Shown here piece by piece: positions 8,501 to 14,545 of a stretch of 15,525 bases of DNA. The notes under the pieces are model-generated. The model was not told where the DNA came from, made no database searches, and was given only the letters and a program-made list of their open reading frames with translations. The DNA is taken from positions 1-15,525 of the forward strand of contig CALGOZ010000020.1 in assembly GCA_937960785.1 (NCBI GenBank), given 5' to 3'. Within the stretch, counting starts at the first letter, position 1. Each line of letters starts with the position of its first letter. Both the position numbers and the translations under genes were made by a program. The stretch comes from an uncultured Pseudogracilibacillus sp. (GTDB lineage: Bacteria; Bacillota; Bacilli; Bacillales; Amphibacillaceae).

Positions 8501-8832
8501 TATACTACGAAAGCAAAAAACATTCCGGTGAGTTACCAATTATCGGCGTAAACACGTACTTAAATCCAAATCCACCATCCGATGAAGAAATCGACTCGAT
8601 GGAATTAGCCCGCGCAACAAAAGAAGAAAAAGAATTACAAATTAAAAACTTAAAAGAATTCCAAGAAAGAAACAAAGACAAAGTCGATGAGGCATTAAAA
8701 CGGCTACAACACGTCGCTCGCACAAACGGCAATATTTTCGAGGAATTAATGGAAACAGTAAAAGTGGCAAGCCTTGGACAAATTACCGAAGCCTTGTATG
8801 AAGTCGGGGGCGAATACCGTCGTAATATGTAA
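5581..8832 (+). CDS. icmF: Fused isobutyryl-CoA mutase IcmF
   Basis: A 1083-residue coenzyme B12-dependent mutase that interconverts isobutyryl-CoA and n-butyryl-CoA. The ATG at 5581 is chosen over an in-frame TTG at 5548 because AAAGGAG at 5566-5572 is correctly spaced only for the ATG. Domain order is typical of IcmF. First comes a B12-binding domain with FDGHDAS, where His25 should ligate cobalt. Next is a MeaB-like G3E GTPase chaperone with P-loop GTGGAGKS at 205-212 and NKFE at 345-348, then a helical linker, then the substrate-binding barrel from about 530. Phe573 (in AGVFPFKR) and Gln730 (in EDQGQNTCIFS) occupy the positions that are Tyr89 and Arg207 in methylmalonyl-CoA mutase; this Phe/Gln pair marks butyryl-type mutases. 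The product would enter the beta-oxidation enzymes encoded upstream. It appears complete. Confidence 0.95.
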   Translation: MEKIEVYRPKHHVRFVTASSLFDGHDASINIMRRILQSSGAEVIHLGHNRSAEEVVNAAIQEDVQAISVSSYQGGHIEYFKYMIDLLKEKGASHIKVFGGGGGTIIPREIKELHDYGVSWIFSPEDGRRLGLQGMINEMLKIADFEPPHNLDQDVEKVKEGDHGAIARLITYVEQEERNEAAKTELLQKLKAQTNKNLPVLGITGTGGAGKSSLTDELVLRFLHHFPDKSIAIISVDPTKRKTGGALLGDRIRMNAIDSDRVYMRSLATRDSRTELSKATNPVLDVVRAANFDLIILETSGIGQGDAEITEITDLSMYVMTAEFGAPSQLEKIDMIDFADFIAINKFEQQGALDALNQVRKQYERSRMLFGQDPETFPIYGTSASRFNDPGVNRLFSAIIDKINTDGHWDDPEMLLEVEKEPEDRQPIIPSDRIHYLREISQEVRNYHKKVEKQRDIARKLYKLHGVKEELPEDDEQLRQSIDTLIEENEKKLLPETKELLEKWEDLKEKYDSDTMTYKVRDKEFKVDITTTSLAGTKIPKVKFPDFADWGDRVYWLMRENVPGQFPYTAGVFPFKRQGEDPTRQFAGEGTPERTNRRFHYLSENEEAKRLSTAFDSVTLYGEDPAYRPDIYGKVGESGVSVCTLDDMKRLYKGFDLTSPTTSVSMTINGPAPIMLAFFFNTAIDQQVEKFVEKEGREPTEEEYEQIKKETISVVRGTVQADILKEDQGQNTCIFSTEFALRMMGDIQQYFIDNNVRNYYSVSISGYHIAEAGANPITQLAFTLANGFTYVEYYLSRGMDIDDFAPNLSFFFSNGLDPEYTVIGRVARRIWAIVMRERYGASERSQKLKYHIQTSGRSLHAQEIDFNDIRTTLQALLAIQDNTNSLHTNAYDEAITTPTEESVRRAMAIQLIINREFGLTKNENSLQGSFIVEELTDLVEEAVLQEFERLNDRGGVLGAMERQYQRSKIQEESLYYESKKHSGELPIIGVNTYLNPNPPSDEEIDSMELARATKEEKELQIKNLKEFQERNKDKVDEALKRLQHVARTNGNIFEELMETVKVASLGQITEALYEVGGEYRRNM

Positions 8833-8863
8833 GAGATAAAATTTAATATAGTAAAGGTAAAAG

Positions 8864-8910
8864 GATGGACTGATATCTTATTTATACTAATTCAGTCCAT
8901 CTTTATTTTG
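8864..8910 (+). terminator. Intrinsic terminator after icmF
   Basis: GATGGACTGA at 8864-8873 pairs perfectly with TCAGTCCATC at 8892-8901, followed by TTTATTTTG. The 18-base loop is long, but stem, position 31 bases after the icmF stop and T-rich tail together fit a rho-independent terminator closing the acyl-CoA cluster. Confidence 0.75.
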
Positions 8911-8992
8911 TTTAAAAACTATCGTTCATTCTCTTTTTTATATTGCATAAATATAGTCCAAGCATTCCAAACTATCGGATACCTTCGACGGA

Positions 8993-9036
8993 ATTTTTTG
9001 AAAAAATGGCATAAATTCATGTCGCTTGATTATAAT
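8993..9036 (+). promoter_or_regulatory. rpoE promoter
   Basis: A perfect TATAAT is at 9031-9036, with a weak -35 TGGCAT at 9007-9012 and an 18-base spacer. Directly upstream, T6-G-A6 tracts at 8994-9006 look like an UP element that could compensate for the poor -35. The 288-base stretch between icmF and rpoE holds this promoter and the icmF terminator, and no gene. Confidence 0.6.
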
Positions 9037-9120
9037 GAGATGAATGGTTATACTACAGCATTATCAGAGTTTTTTTAAAGTGATTATAAGCGATTAAGGG
9101 AAGATGGGGAGTGTGATCTT

Positions 9121-9525
9121 ATGGGGTTGAAAAAGTACACGAAAGAACAAATTAAAAAGATGCCAATAATCGAACTAGCGAACGTTATTTTAGCAGAAGA
9201 AAAGAAGGAAATGAACTTTATAGAATTGTTCGATTTAGTAGCTGAGCAAAAGGAATTTACCGAAACAGAAAAGGAAGATTTACTCGCTCGCTTTTATACG
9301 GATTTGAACGTTGACGGTCGCTTTACGACGTTAGGAAATAATATTTGGGGTCTGAAGCGTTGGTACCCAGCAGATCAAACGAGTGAAAAAGCTTTAGCGA
9401 AAGCTCGTAAGCAAGACGCAGAAGACGAAGAAGCGTTAGTCGATAAAGAAGACGAGTACTATGATGAGGAAGTCGAAGATGAAGAAGTAAAAGAGTTATA
9501 CGAAGATATGGACGAATACGTATAA
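9121..9525 (+). CDS. rpoE: RNA polymerase delta subunit
   Basis: Delta subunit of Gram-positive RNA polymerase, which promotes core recycling and transcription specificity. The N-terminal globular HARE-HTH domain covers about residues 4-85, including MNFIELFDLV and the conserved LNVDGRFTTLGNNIWGLKRW segment. After it comes the disordered acidic tail, here about residues 95-134 and made mostly of Asp and Glu. The whole protein has 134 residues, against 173 in B. subtilis, so the acidic tail is about half the length known there; I see no frameshift that would extend it. The ATG follows GGGGAG at 9106-9111. The gene precedes pyrG as in Bacillus, but each has its own promoter. Confidence 0.93.
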   Translation: MGLKKYTKEQIKKMPIIELANVILAEEKKEMNFIELFDLVAEQKEFTETEKEDLLARFYTDLNVDGRFTTLGNNIWGLKRWYPADQTSEKALAKARKQDAEDEEALVDKEDEYYDEEVEDEEVKELYEDMDEYV

Positions 9526-9729
9526 ATAGAGTAGTCGTTAAACGTATAACTCGCACTAAAAAAGTACAAACTCGTTACAAAAGTAAGTCACAAACTAACA
9601 TACAAAGCGAATAACGAATATAAATAATAAAACTCGAGGAATACGATGTCTAAATATCTTTATTAAAACTGACAGAAAAAATCCCGAAAAAGTTCGAAAA
9701 AACTTCACTTAAACCGTTCGCTACGTAAC
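9526..9729. other. AT-rich non-coding stretch between rpoE and the pyrG promoter
   Basis: About 200 bases without a plausible gene and without a convincing terminator for rpoE. The only structures I see are a direct repeat ACGTATAA (9518-9525 and 9542-9549) and a weak AAGTT/AACTT hairpin near 9693. It might be decayed coding DNA, but no family can be recognised. Confidence 0.4.
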
Positions 9730-9769
9730 TTGACTTTTTCTAAAATAATGAGTAATATCTAAATTGGGC
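9730..9769 (+). promoter_or_regulatory. pyrG promoter with GGGC transcription start
   Basis: TTGACT at 9730-9735 and TAATAT at 9753-9758 are separated by exactly 17 bases, a strong sigma-A promoter. Seven bases after the -10 lies GGGC (9766-9769). In B. subtilis pyrG the transcript begins pppGGGC, and low CTP stalls the polymerase at the fourth base and causes repeated addition of G. The same start sequence at the right distance supports the same control here. Confidence 0.8.
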
Positions 9770-9789
9770 GTTACAAAAGATGAACGTAA

Positions 9790-9835
9790 AAATGCGTTTC
9801 CCCTAACAATTGGGAAGCGCATTTCTTTATTTTAT
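9790..9835 (+). terminator. pyrG leader attenuator
   Basis: A 13-base stem (9790-9802 with 9812-9824, one G-U wobble) with a 9-base loop is followed by CTTTATTTTAT. It lies 24 bases after the GGGC start and 35 bases before the pyrG ATG, so it must be a regulatory terminator inside the leader. The 5' arm contains TTTCCCCT at 9797-9804, all pyrimidine, which a run of added G residues at the transcript 5' end could pair with, breaking the terminator. This is the CTP-sensing mechanism established for B. subtilis pyrG. Confidence 0.82.
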
Positions 9836-9870
9836 ATAAAAAAGCGATAAACGAAGAAAGAGGGTAAAAC

Positions 9871-11484
9871 ATGACGAAGTATATTTTTGTGACCGGTGGA
9901 GTAGTATCCTCCTTAGGCAAAGGGATTACGGCCGCATCGTTAGGACGTTTATTGAAAAACCGTGGACTGAACGTATATTTACAAAAGTTCGATCCGTACT
10001 TAAACGTCGATCCGGGAACGATGAGCCCGTATCAACACGGTGAAGTATTTGTAACAGAAGATGGAGCGGAAACCGATCTCGACGTCGGCCATTATGAACG
10101 TTTCATCGATGTGAACTTAGACAAATATAGTAATGTGACGACTGGAAAAGTATACTCAAGCGTCATTCGCAAAGAACGAAAAGGTTCCTACAAAGGAGCG
10201 ACGGTACAAGTTATTCCTCACATTACGAACGAAATTAAAGAACAAGTGTACAAAGCAGGCGCCGAAACTTCTGCAGATGTCGTCATTACCGAAATTGGTG
10301 GGACGGTCGGAGATATCGAGTCGCTCCCTTTTTTAGAAGCGATTCGTCAAATTAAAAACGATATCGGTCGCGAAGATGTCATGTACATACATTGTACACT
10401 TGTACCGTATATTAAAGCAGCGGGTGAAATTAAAACGAAACCGACGCAACATAGCGTAAAAGAGCTACGTTCCCTCGGGATTCAACCAGACGCGATTGTC
10501 TTACGTTCGGAAATGGAAATAGACGAAGAAACAAAAGCGAAAATCTCGCTCTTCAGCGACGTCGATGCAGAAGCAGTAATCGAAATGCTCGATGCTGATA
10601 CGTTATATCAAATTCCGTTATCCTTACAAGACCAGAAATTCGACGACTTAGTCTGTGAACACTTGCACTTACCAAAGCGTCGTGCAGATATGACGGAATG
10701 GGAACAGTTAGTCGAGCGAGTTCGTAATTTATCAAAAACAATTTCAGTTGCCGTAGTCGGCAAATACGTCGAGCTACCTGATGCGTATTTATCGCTAGTC
10801 GAGGCATTAAAACATGCTGGCTTTACGTATGATACCGATATTCACCTCCATTGGGTCGATTCAGAGACATTAACGGAAGAAACGGTAGTCCAAGAATTAG
10901 AACAAGTCGATGGCATTGTTGTTCCTGGAGGATTTGGTACGCGAGGAATGGACGGTAAACTAGTGGCGATTCGTTATGCCCGGGAAGAGAATGTACCTTT
11001 TCTCGGCGTAGGGATTGGTATGCAATTAGCTGCCGTCGAATTTGCCCGTAACGTCTTACAACTGACAGATGCCCATGCGATCGAAGTCGATCCGAATACA
11101 CCGCATCCGATGACCCGCCTAGCGAATGAAAAAGCAAACAACAACGAACTCGGCGGTACACTACGTCTTGGTATTGATGCGCCGATTACGTTAGAAGACG
11201 ATTCGAAAGTAAAAGAAATTTATAACGGTGCAACAGAAATAAAAGAACGTCACCGCAATCGTTACGAATTAAATCCGATTTACCGCAAAGAATTCGAACG
11301 AAATGGTTTACGTTTTTCAGCCCATAGCCGAAACGAACAATCGATCGAAGTAATCGAACTAAAAGGTCATACGTGGTTTGTCGCCTGCCAATATAATCCA
11401 CAATTTAAATCTCGCCCGACAAAACCTCACCCATTAATCGAGGCCTTTGTTGGTGCCGTCGTTGAAGAAAAATATAACGAATAA
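9871..11484 (+). CDS. pyrG: CTP synthase with a degenerate glutaminase domain
   Basis: CTP synthase of 537 residues, full length, making CTP from UTP, ATP and an amino donor. The synthetase half (about 1-270) is normal: GGVVSSLGKG at 9-18, KFDPYLNVDPGTM, TDLDVGHYERF, EIGGTVGDIESLPF and KTKPTQHSVKELRS are all intact. The glutamine amidotransferase half (about 290-537) keeps the fold and the oxyanion segment PGGFGTRG at 352-359, but every catalytic triad residue has changed. The usual GICLGMQ reads GVGIGMQ, with Gly381 (ggg at 11011) for the nucleophilic Cys. The usual QFHPEF reads QYNPQF, with Asn509 for His and Gln511 for Glu. RHRHRYE is RHRNRYE (460-466), and the SGTSPDG segment reads SAHSRNEQ (483-490). 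It should not hydrolyse glutamine and is predicted to depend on ammonia. Regulation is by the leader attenuator upstream. Confidence 0.95.
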   Translation: MTKYIFVTGGVVSSLGKGITAASLGRLLKNRGLNVYLQKFDPYLNVDPGTMSPYQHGEVFVTEDGAETDLDVGHYERFIDVNLDKYSNVTTGKVYSSVIRKERKGSYKGATVQVIPHITNEIKEQVYKAGAETSADVVITEIGGTVGDIESLPFLEAIRQIKNDIGREDVMYIHCTLVPYIKAAGEIKTKPTQHSVKELRSLGIQPDAIVLRSEMEIDEETKAKISLFSDVDAEAVIEMLDADTLYQIPLSLQDQKFDDLVCEHLHLPKRRADMTEWEQLVERVRNLSKTISVAVVGKYVELPDAYLSLVEALKHAGFTYDTDIHLHWVDSETLTEETVVQELEQVDGIVVPGGFGTRGMDGKLVAIRYAREENVPFLGVGIGMQLAAVEFARNVLQLTDAHAIEVDPNTPHPMTRLANEKANNNELGGTLRLGIDAPITLEDDSKVKEIYNGATEIKERHRNRYELNPIYRKEFERNGLRFSAHSRNEQSIEVIELKGHTWFVACQYNPQFKSRPTKPHPLIEAFVGAVVEEKYNE

Positions 11485-11545
11485 AAAGGAACAGTCATAC
11501 AACTGTGAAAAGTTCCGTAAAATATCGTAAAAACGATAAGAACAA

Positions 11546-11575
11546 GTTGCATGCAACGTACCGACTTGGTATTCT
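11546..11575 (+). promoter_or_regulatory. Candidate fba promoter with palindromes
   Basis: TTGCAT at 11547-11552 and TATTCT at 11570-11575 have a 17-base spacer. The -35 lies inside a perfect 12-base palindrome GTTGCATGCAAC (11546-11557), and the spacer holds a second inverted repeat, TACC/GGTA at 11559-11571. The gap after pyrG (141 bases) has no convincing terminator, only a bulged GGAA-CAGT/ACTG-TTCC hairpin near 11488-11516, so fba may also receive readthrough. Confidence 0.42.
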
Positions 11576-11625
11576 TAAAGAAAGATTACTAACTATATCA
11601 AAAGAATAAAGGAGCTGTGTTTTAA

Positions 11626-12489
11626 ATGGCGTTAGTTTCGATGAAGGAAATGTTAAACACTGCAAAGGATGAAAAATACGCAGTAGGACAATTTAACGTA
11701 AATAACTTAGAATATGCACAAGCAATTTTACAAGCAGCAGAAGAAGAAAAATCTCCTGTTATTCTCGGTGTTTCCGAAGGGGCTGGCCGTTACATGGGTG
11801 GTTTCAAAGTCGTCGTAGCGATGGTTAAAGCCTTAATGGAAGAGTACGGAACGACTGTACCTGTTGCGATCCACCTCGATCATGGTTCAAGTTTCCAAAA
11901 GTGTGCGGAGGCAATCCACGCCGGCTTTACATCTGTTATGTATGACGGTTCTCACTTACCTTTAGAAGAAAATATTGCAAATACGAAAAAAGTCGTTGAA
12001 TTAGCGCACATTCACGGTGTATCTGTCGAAGCAGAACTCGGCCGTATCGGCGGACAAGAAGACGATTTAGTCGTCGATGATGCAGAGTCGATGTATGCAA
12101 TCCCATCCGAGTGTGAACAACTCGTACAAGAGACGAACGTCGACTGTTTTGCACCAGCCTTAGGTTCTGTTCACGGACCGTACAAAGGTGAGCCGAAGTT
12201 AGGTTTCAAAGAAATGGAAGAAATTATGAACTTAACGGGGGTACCACTCGTCTTACACGGTGGAACAGGAATTCCGTTAAAAGATATTCAAAAAGCAATT
12301 TCCCTCGGTACGGCAAAAATTAACGTAAACACAGAAAACCAAATTCAACAGACGAAAGTAATCCGTGAAATTTTAGATAACGATAAAGAAGTTTACGATC
12401 CACGTAAATATATGGGACCAGGAAGAGATGCGATAAAAGAAACTGTAATCGAAAAAATGCGTGAATTTGGCTCATCTGGAAAAGCATAA
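11626..12489 (+). CDS. fba: Class II fructose-1,6-bisphosphate aldolase
   Basis: Zinc-dependent class II aldolase of 287 residues, close in length and sequence to B. subtilis FbaA. It splits fructose-1,6-bisphosphate into dihydroxyacetone phosphate and glyceraldehyde-3-phosphate, and works in reverse in gluconeogenesis. Asp85 and His86 in AIHLDHGSS are the catalytic acid and a zinc ligand; His183 in GSVHGPYKG and His211 in LVLHGGTGIP are the other zinc ligands. VEAELGRIGGQEDD is the conserved loop. The start is supported by AAAGGAG at 11608-11614. It is followed closely by the transaldolase-like gene and, two genes on, glpX, so this stretch groups sugar-phosphate enzymes acting on the same pool. 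The related tagatose-bisphosphate aldolases look similar, but the N terminus MALVSMKEMLNTAK is typical of FbaA. Confidence 0.94.
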   Translation: MALVSMKEMLNTAKDEKYAVGQFNVNNLEYAQAILQAAEEEKSPVILGVSEGAGRYMGGFKVVVAMVKALMEEYGTTVPVAIHLDHGSSFQKCAEAIHAGFTSVMYDGSHLPLEENIANTKKVVELAHIHGVSVEAELGRIGGQEDDLVVDDAESMYAIPSECEQLVQETNVDCFAPALGSVHGPYKGEPKLGFKEMEEIMNLTGVPLVLHGGTGIPLKDIQKAISLGTAKINVNTENQIQQTKVIREILDNDKEVYDPRKYMGPGRDAIKETVIEKMREFGSSGKA

Positions 12490-12519
12490 TCGTAAAATTT
12501 TAAAAGGGGTAGATAAATC

Positions 12520-13164
12520 GTGAAATTTTTTATCGACACAGCGAATATTGACGAAATTAAAGAGGCAAATGAACTCGGGATTTTAGATGGTGTAACGACG
12601 AATCCTACACTCGTCGCAAAAGAAGGTGTCGACTTCCATGAACGCTTAAGAGAAATTACAGCTGAAGTATCTTCCTCCGTCAGTGCAGAAGTAATCGCCG
12701 AAGATGCAGAGAGCATGATTCAAGAAGGAAGAGAGCTAGCTAAGATTGCCCCGAACATTACGATTAAAATTCCAATGACTTTAGAAGGTTTAAAAGCAGT
12801 AAAAGTATTAAGCGAAGAGAAGATCGAAACGAACGTGACGTTAATTTTCAGTGCGAACCAAGCGCTATTAGCAGCACGAGCCGGTGCTACATACGTATCA
12901 CCGTTTGTCGGTCGACTCGATGATATCGGTCACGATGGGATGGATTTAATCGCAACGATTTCAGAAATATTTACCCTTCATCAAATCGATACGGAAATTA
13001 TTGCCGCTTCGATTCGCCATCCGCTCCATGTAACAGAAGCAGCCTTGCACGGAGCTCATATCGCGACCGTTCCTTACAAGGTCTTAAAGCAACTCGTCCA
13101 CCATCCTCTAACGGATAAGGGGATCGCCCAATTTAATGCAGATTGGGAAGCAACACAAAAATAA
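12520..13164 (+). CDS. fsa: Fructose-6-phosphate aldolase / small transaldolase-like protein
   Basis: A 214-residue class I (Schiff base) aldolase of the small transaldolase family, which includes fructose-6-phosphate aldolase and B. subtilis YwjH/Tal. MKFFIDTANIDEIK and DGVTTNPTLVAKEG form the start of the barrel, the Schiff-base lysine is Lys83 in ITIKIPMT, and GATYVSPFVGRLDDIG and IIAASIRHP follow as usual. Transaldolase and fructose-6-phosphate aldolase activities cannot be separated from what I can see here; the neighbourhood fits transaldolase in the non-oxidative pentose phosphate pathway. The start codon is GTG, preceded by AAAAGGGG at 12502-12509. It lies 30 bases after fba and is presumably in the same transcript. 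Confidence 0.9.
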   Translation: MKFFIDTANIDEIKEANELGILDGVTTNPTLVAKEGVDFHERLREITAEVSSSVSAEVIAEDAESMIQEGRELAKIAPNITIKIPMTLEGLKAVKVLSEEKIETNVTLIFSANQALLAARAGATYVSPFVGRLDDIGHDGMDLIATISEIFTLHQIDTEIIAASIRHPLHVTEAALHGAHIATVPYKVLKQLVHHPLTDKGIAQFNADWEATQK

Positions 13165-13225
13165 AGGACTACGTAACAATACCGATAACATAAGAAGTTT
13201 TGTAAACAAAAAGCGAGGGTTTTAT

Positions 13226-14515
13226 ATGGAAAAGATAATCGTTGAAGGTGGCTATCCTTTGTCTGGCACCGTTCGGGTTAACGGTGCAAAAAACAGTGCC
13301 GTCGCCTTGCTCCCGGCGGCTATATTAGCCGATTCAACCGTGACGATCGAAGGTCTTCCGGATATTTCCGATGTCGATACGTTACAGTCGATTTTACAAG
13401 ATATCGGAGCCAAAATTGAGCGCCCAAATACTCAAACGATTAACATTGATCCGTCGATGATTGAGTCGGTACCTTTACCGAACGGAAAGGTAAAAAAATT
13501 GCGCGCTTCTTACTATTTTATGGGGGCAATGTTAGGAAAGTTTAAAAAGGCCGCAATCGGACTTCCAGGAGGTTGTTTTTTAGGCCCTCGACCGATTGAC
13601 CAACATATAAAAGGTTTTGAAGCTTTAGGTGCCGAAATAAGAAATGAGAAGGGCGCCCTCTATTTACAAGCAGAGGAGTTAACTGGTGCCCGCATTTACT
13701 TAGACGTAGTAAGTGTCGGTGCGACGATTAATATCATGCTTGCTGCTGTAAAAGCAAAAGGCCAAACAATTATCGAAAATGCGGCAAAAGAGCCGGAAAT
13801 TATCGATGTAGCGACATTACTTACAAATATGGGAGCAAAAATTAAAGGTGCCGGAACCGATATTATCCGAATCGAAGGAGTCGAACGACTCAACGGTTGC
13901 CTTCACACGATTATACCTGACCGGATTGAAGCGGGGACATATGCAATTATCGCTGCCGCTCAGGGAACGGAAGTGACAATTGATAACGTCATCCCAGAAC
14001 ATTTAGAATCACTTATTTCAAAATTGCGCGAAATGGGTATCGAAGTCGAACAACAGGATGAACAAATTACCGTTCGACCGACAGAAAATTTATCCGCCGT
14101 TAACATTAAAACCCTCGTCCACCCAGGCTTTCCGACGGATTTACAACAACCTTTTACTGCCTTACTAACAAAGACGGAAGGTACGAGCATCGTTACCGAT
14201 ACGATTTACCAAGCTCGTTTTAAACATATCGATGAACTGCGCCGGATGAATGCAAATGTGAAAGTAGAAGGGAACTCGGCAATCGTAAAAGGCCCGGTCC
14301 AATTAGAAGGAGCCCAAGTAAAGGCGACCGACCTTCGTGCTGGTGCAGCCTTAATCGTCGCCGGCTTAATGGCGAAAGGAACGACTGAAATAACAGGGAT
14401 TGACCATATCGAACGAGGCTATGAAGATATGCCAGAAAAGCTTCGTTCCCTCGGAGCCCGTATTAAAAAGGTAAAACTTTCTGATACCGAAGTAGATCGC
14501 TTACATTTAAAGTAA
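13226..14515 (+). CDS. murAB: UDP-N-acetylglucosamine 1-carboxyvinyltransferase (second MurA)
   Basis: MurA-type enolpyruvyl transferase of 429 residues. It transfers enolpyruvate from phosphoenolpyruvate to UDP-GlcNAc in the first committed step of peptidoglycan synthesis and is the target of fosfomycin. NGAKNSAVALLPA carries the conserved Lys-Asn pair. The fosfomycin-reactive catalytic Cys117 lies in PGGCFLGPRPIDQH, so there is no Cys-to-Asp resistance change. HPGFPTDLQQPF holds the catalytic Asp. The frame extends back to 13136, but the true start is the ATG at 13226 with GCGAGGG upstream, since the product then begins MEKIIVEGGYPLSG as in the family. Low-G+C Gram-positives have two MurA enzymes; this position beside fba, the transaldolase gene and glpX is that of MurAB/MurZ in B. 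subtilis. Confidence 0.94.
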   Translation: MEKIIVEGGYPLSGTVRVNGAKNSAVALLPAAILADSTVTIEGLPDISDVDTLQSILQDIGAKIERPNTQTINIDPSMIESVPLPNGKVKKLRASYYFMGAMLGKFKKAAIGLPGGCFLGPRPIDQHIKGFEALGAEIRNEKGALYLQAEELTGARIYLDVVSVGATINIMLAAVKAKGQTIIENAAKEPEIIDVATLLTNMGAKIKGAGTDIIRIEGVERLNGCLHTIIPDRIEAGTYAIIAAAQGTEVTIDNVIPEHLESLISKLREMGIEVEQQDEQITVRPTENLSAVNIKTLVHPGFPTDLQQPFTALLTKTEGTSIVTDTIYQARFKHIDELRRMNANVKVEGNSAIVKGPVQLEGAQVKATDLRAGAALIVAGLMAKGTTEITGIDHIERGYEDMPEKLRSLGARIKKVKLSDTEVDRLHLK

Positions 14516-14545
14516 AGGACTAGAAGTGAAGGGAAGAATGAAAAC

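Noticed and set aside
9685..9712. Possible rpoE terminator near the AAGTT/AACTT repeat
   Set aside because: The stem is only 5 A-T-rich pairs and no T-tract follows, so it should not terminate transcription.
13136..13225. Longer N terminus for the MurA protein
   Set aside because: The extra 30 residues overlap the end of the transaldolase-like gene, and the ATG at 13226 with its own ribosome binding site gives the normal MurA N terminus.
14538..14540. ATG as the glpX start
   Set aside because: It is out of frame with the glpX product; the GTG at 14546 gives the family N terminus.
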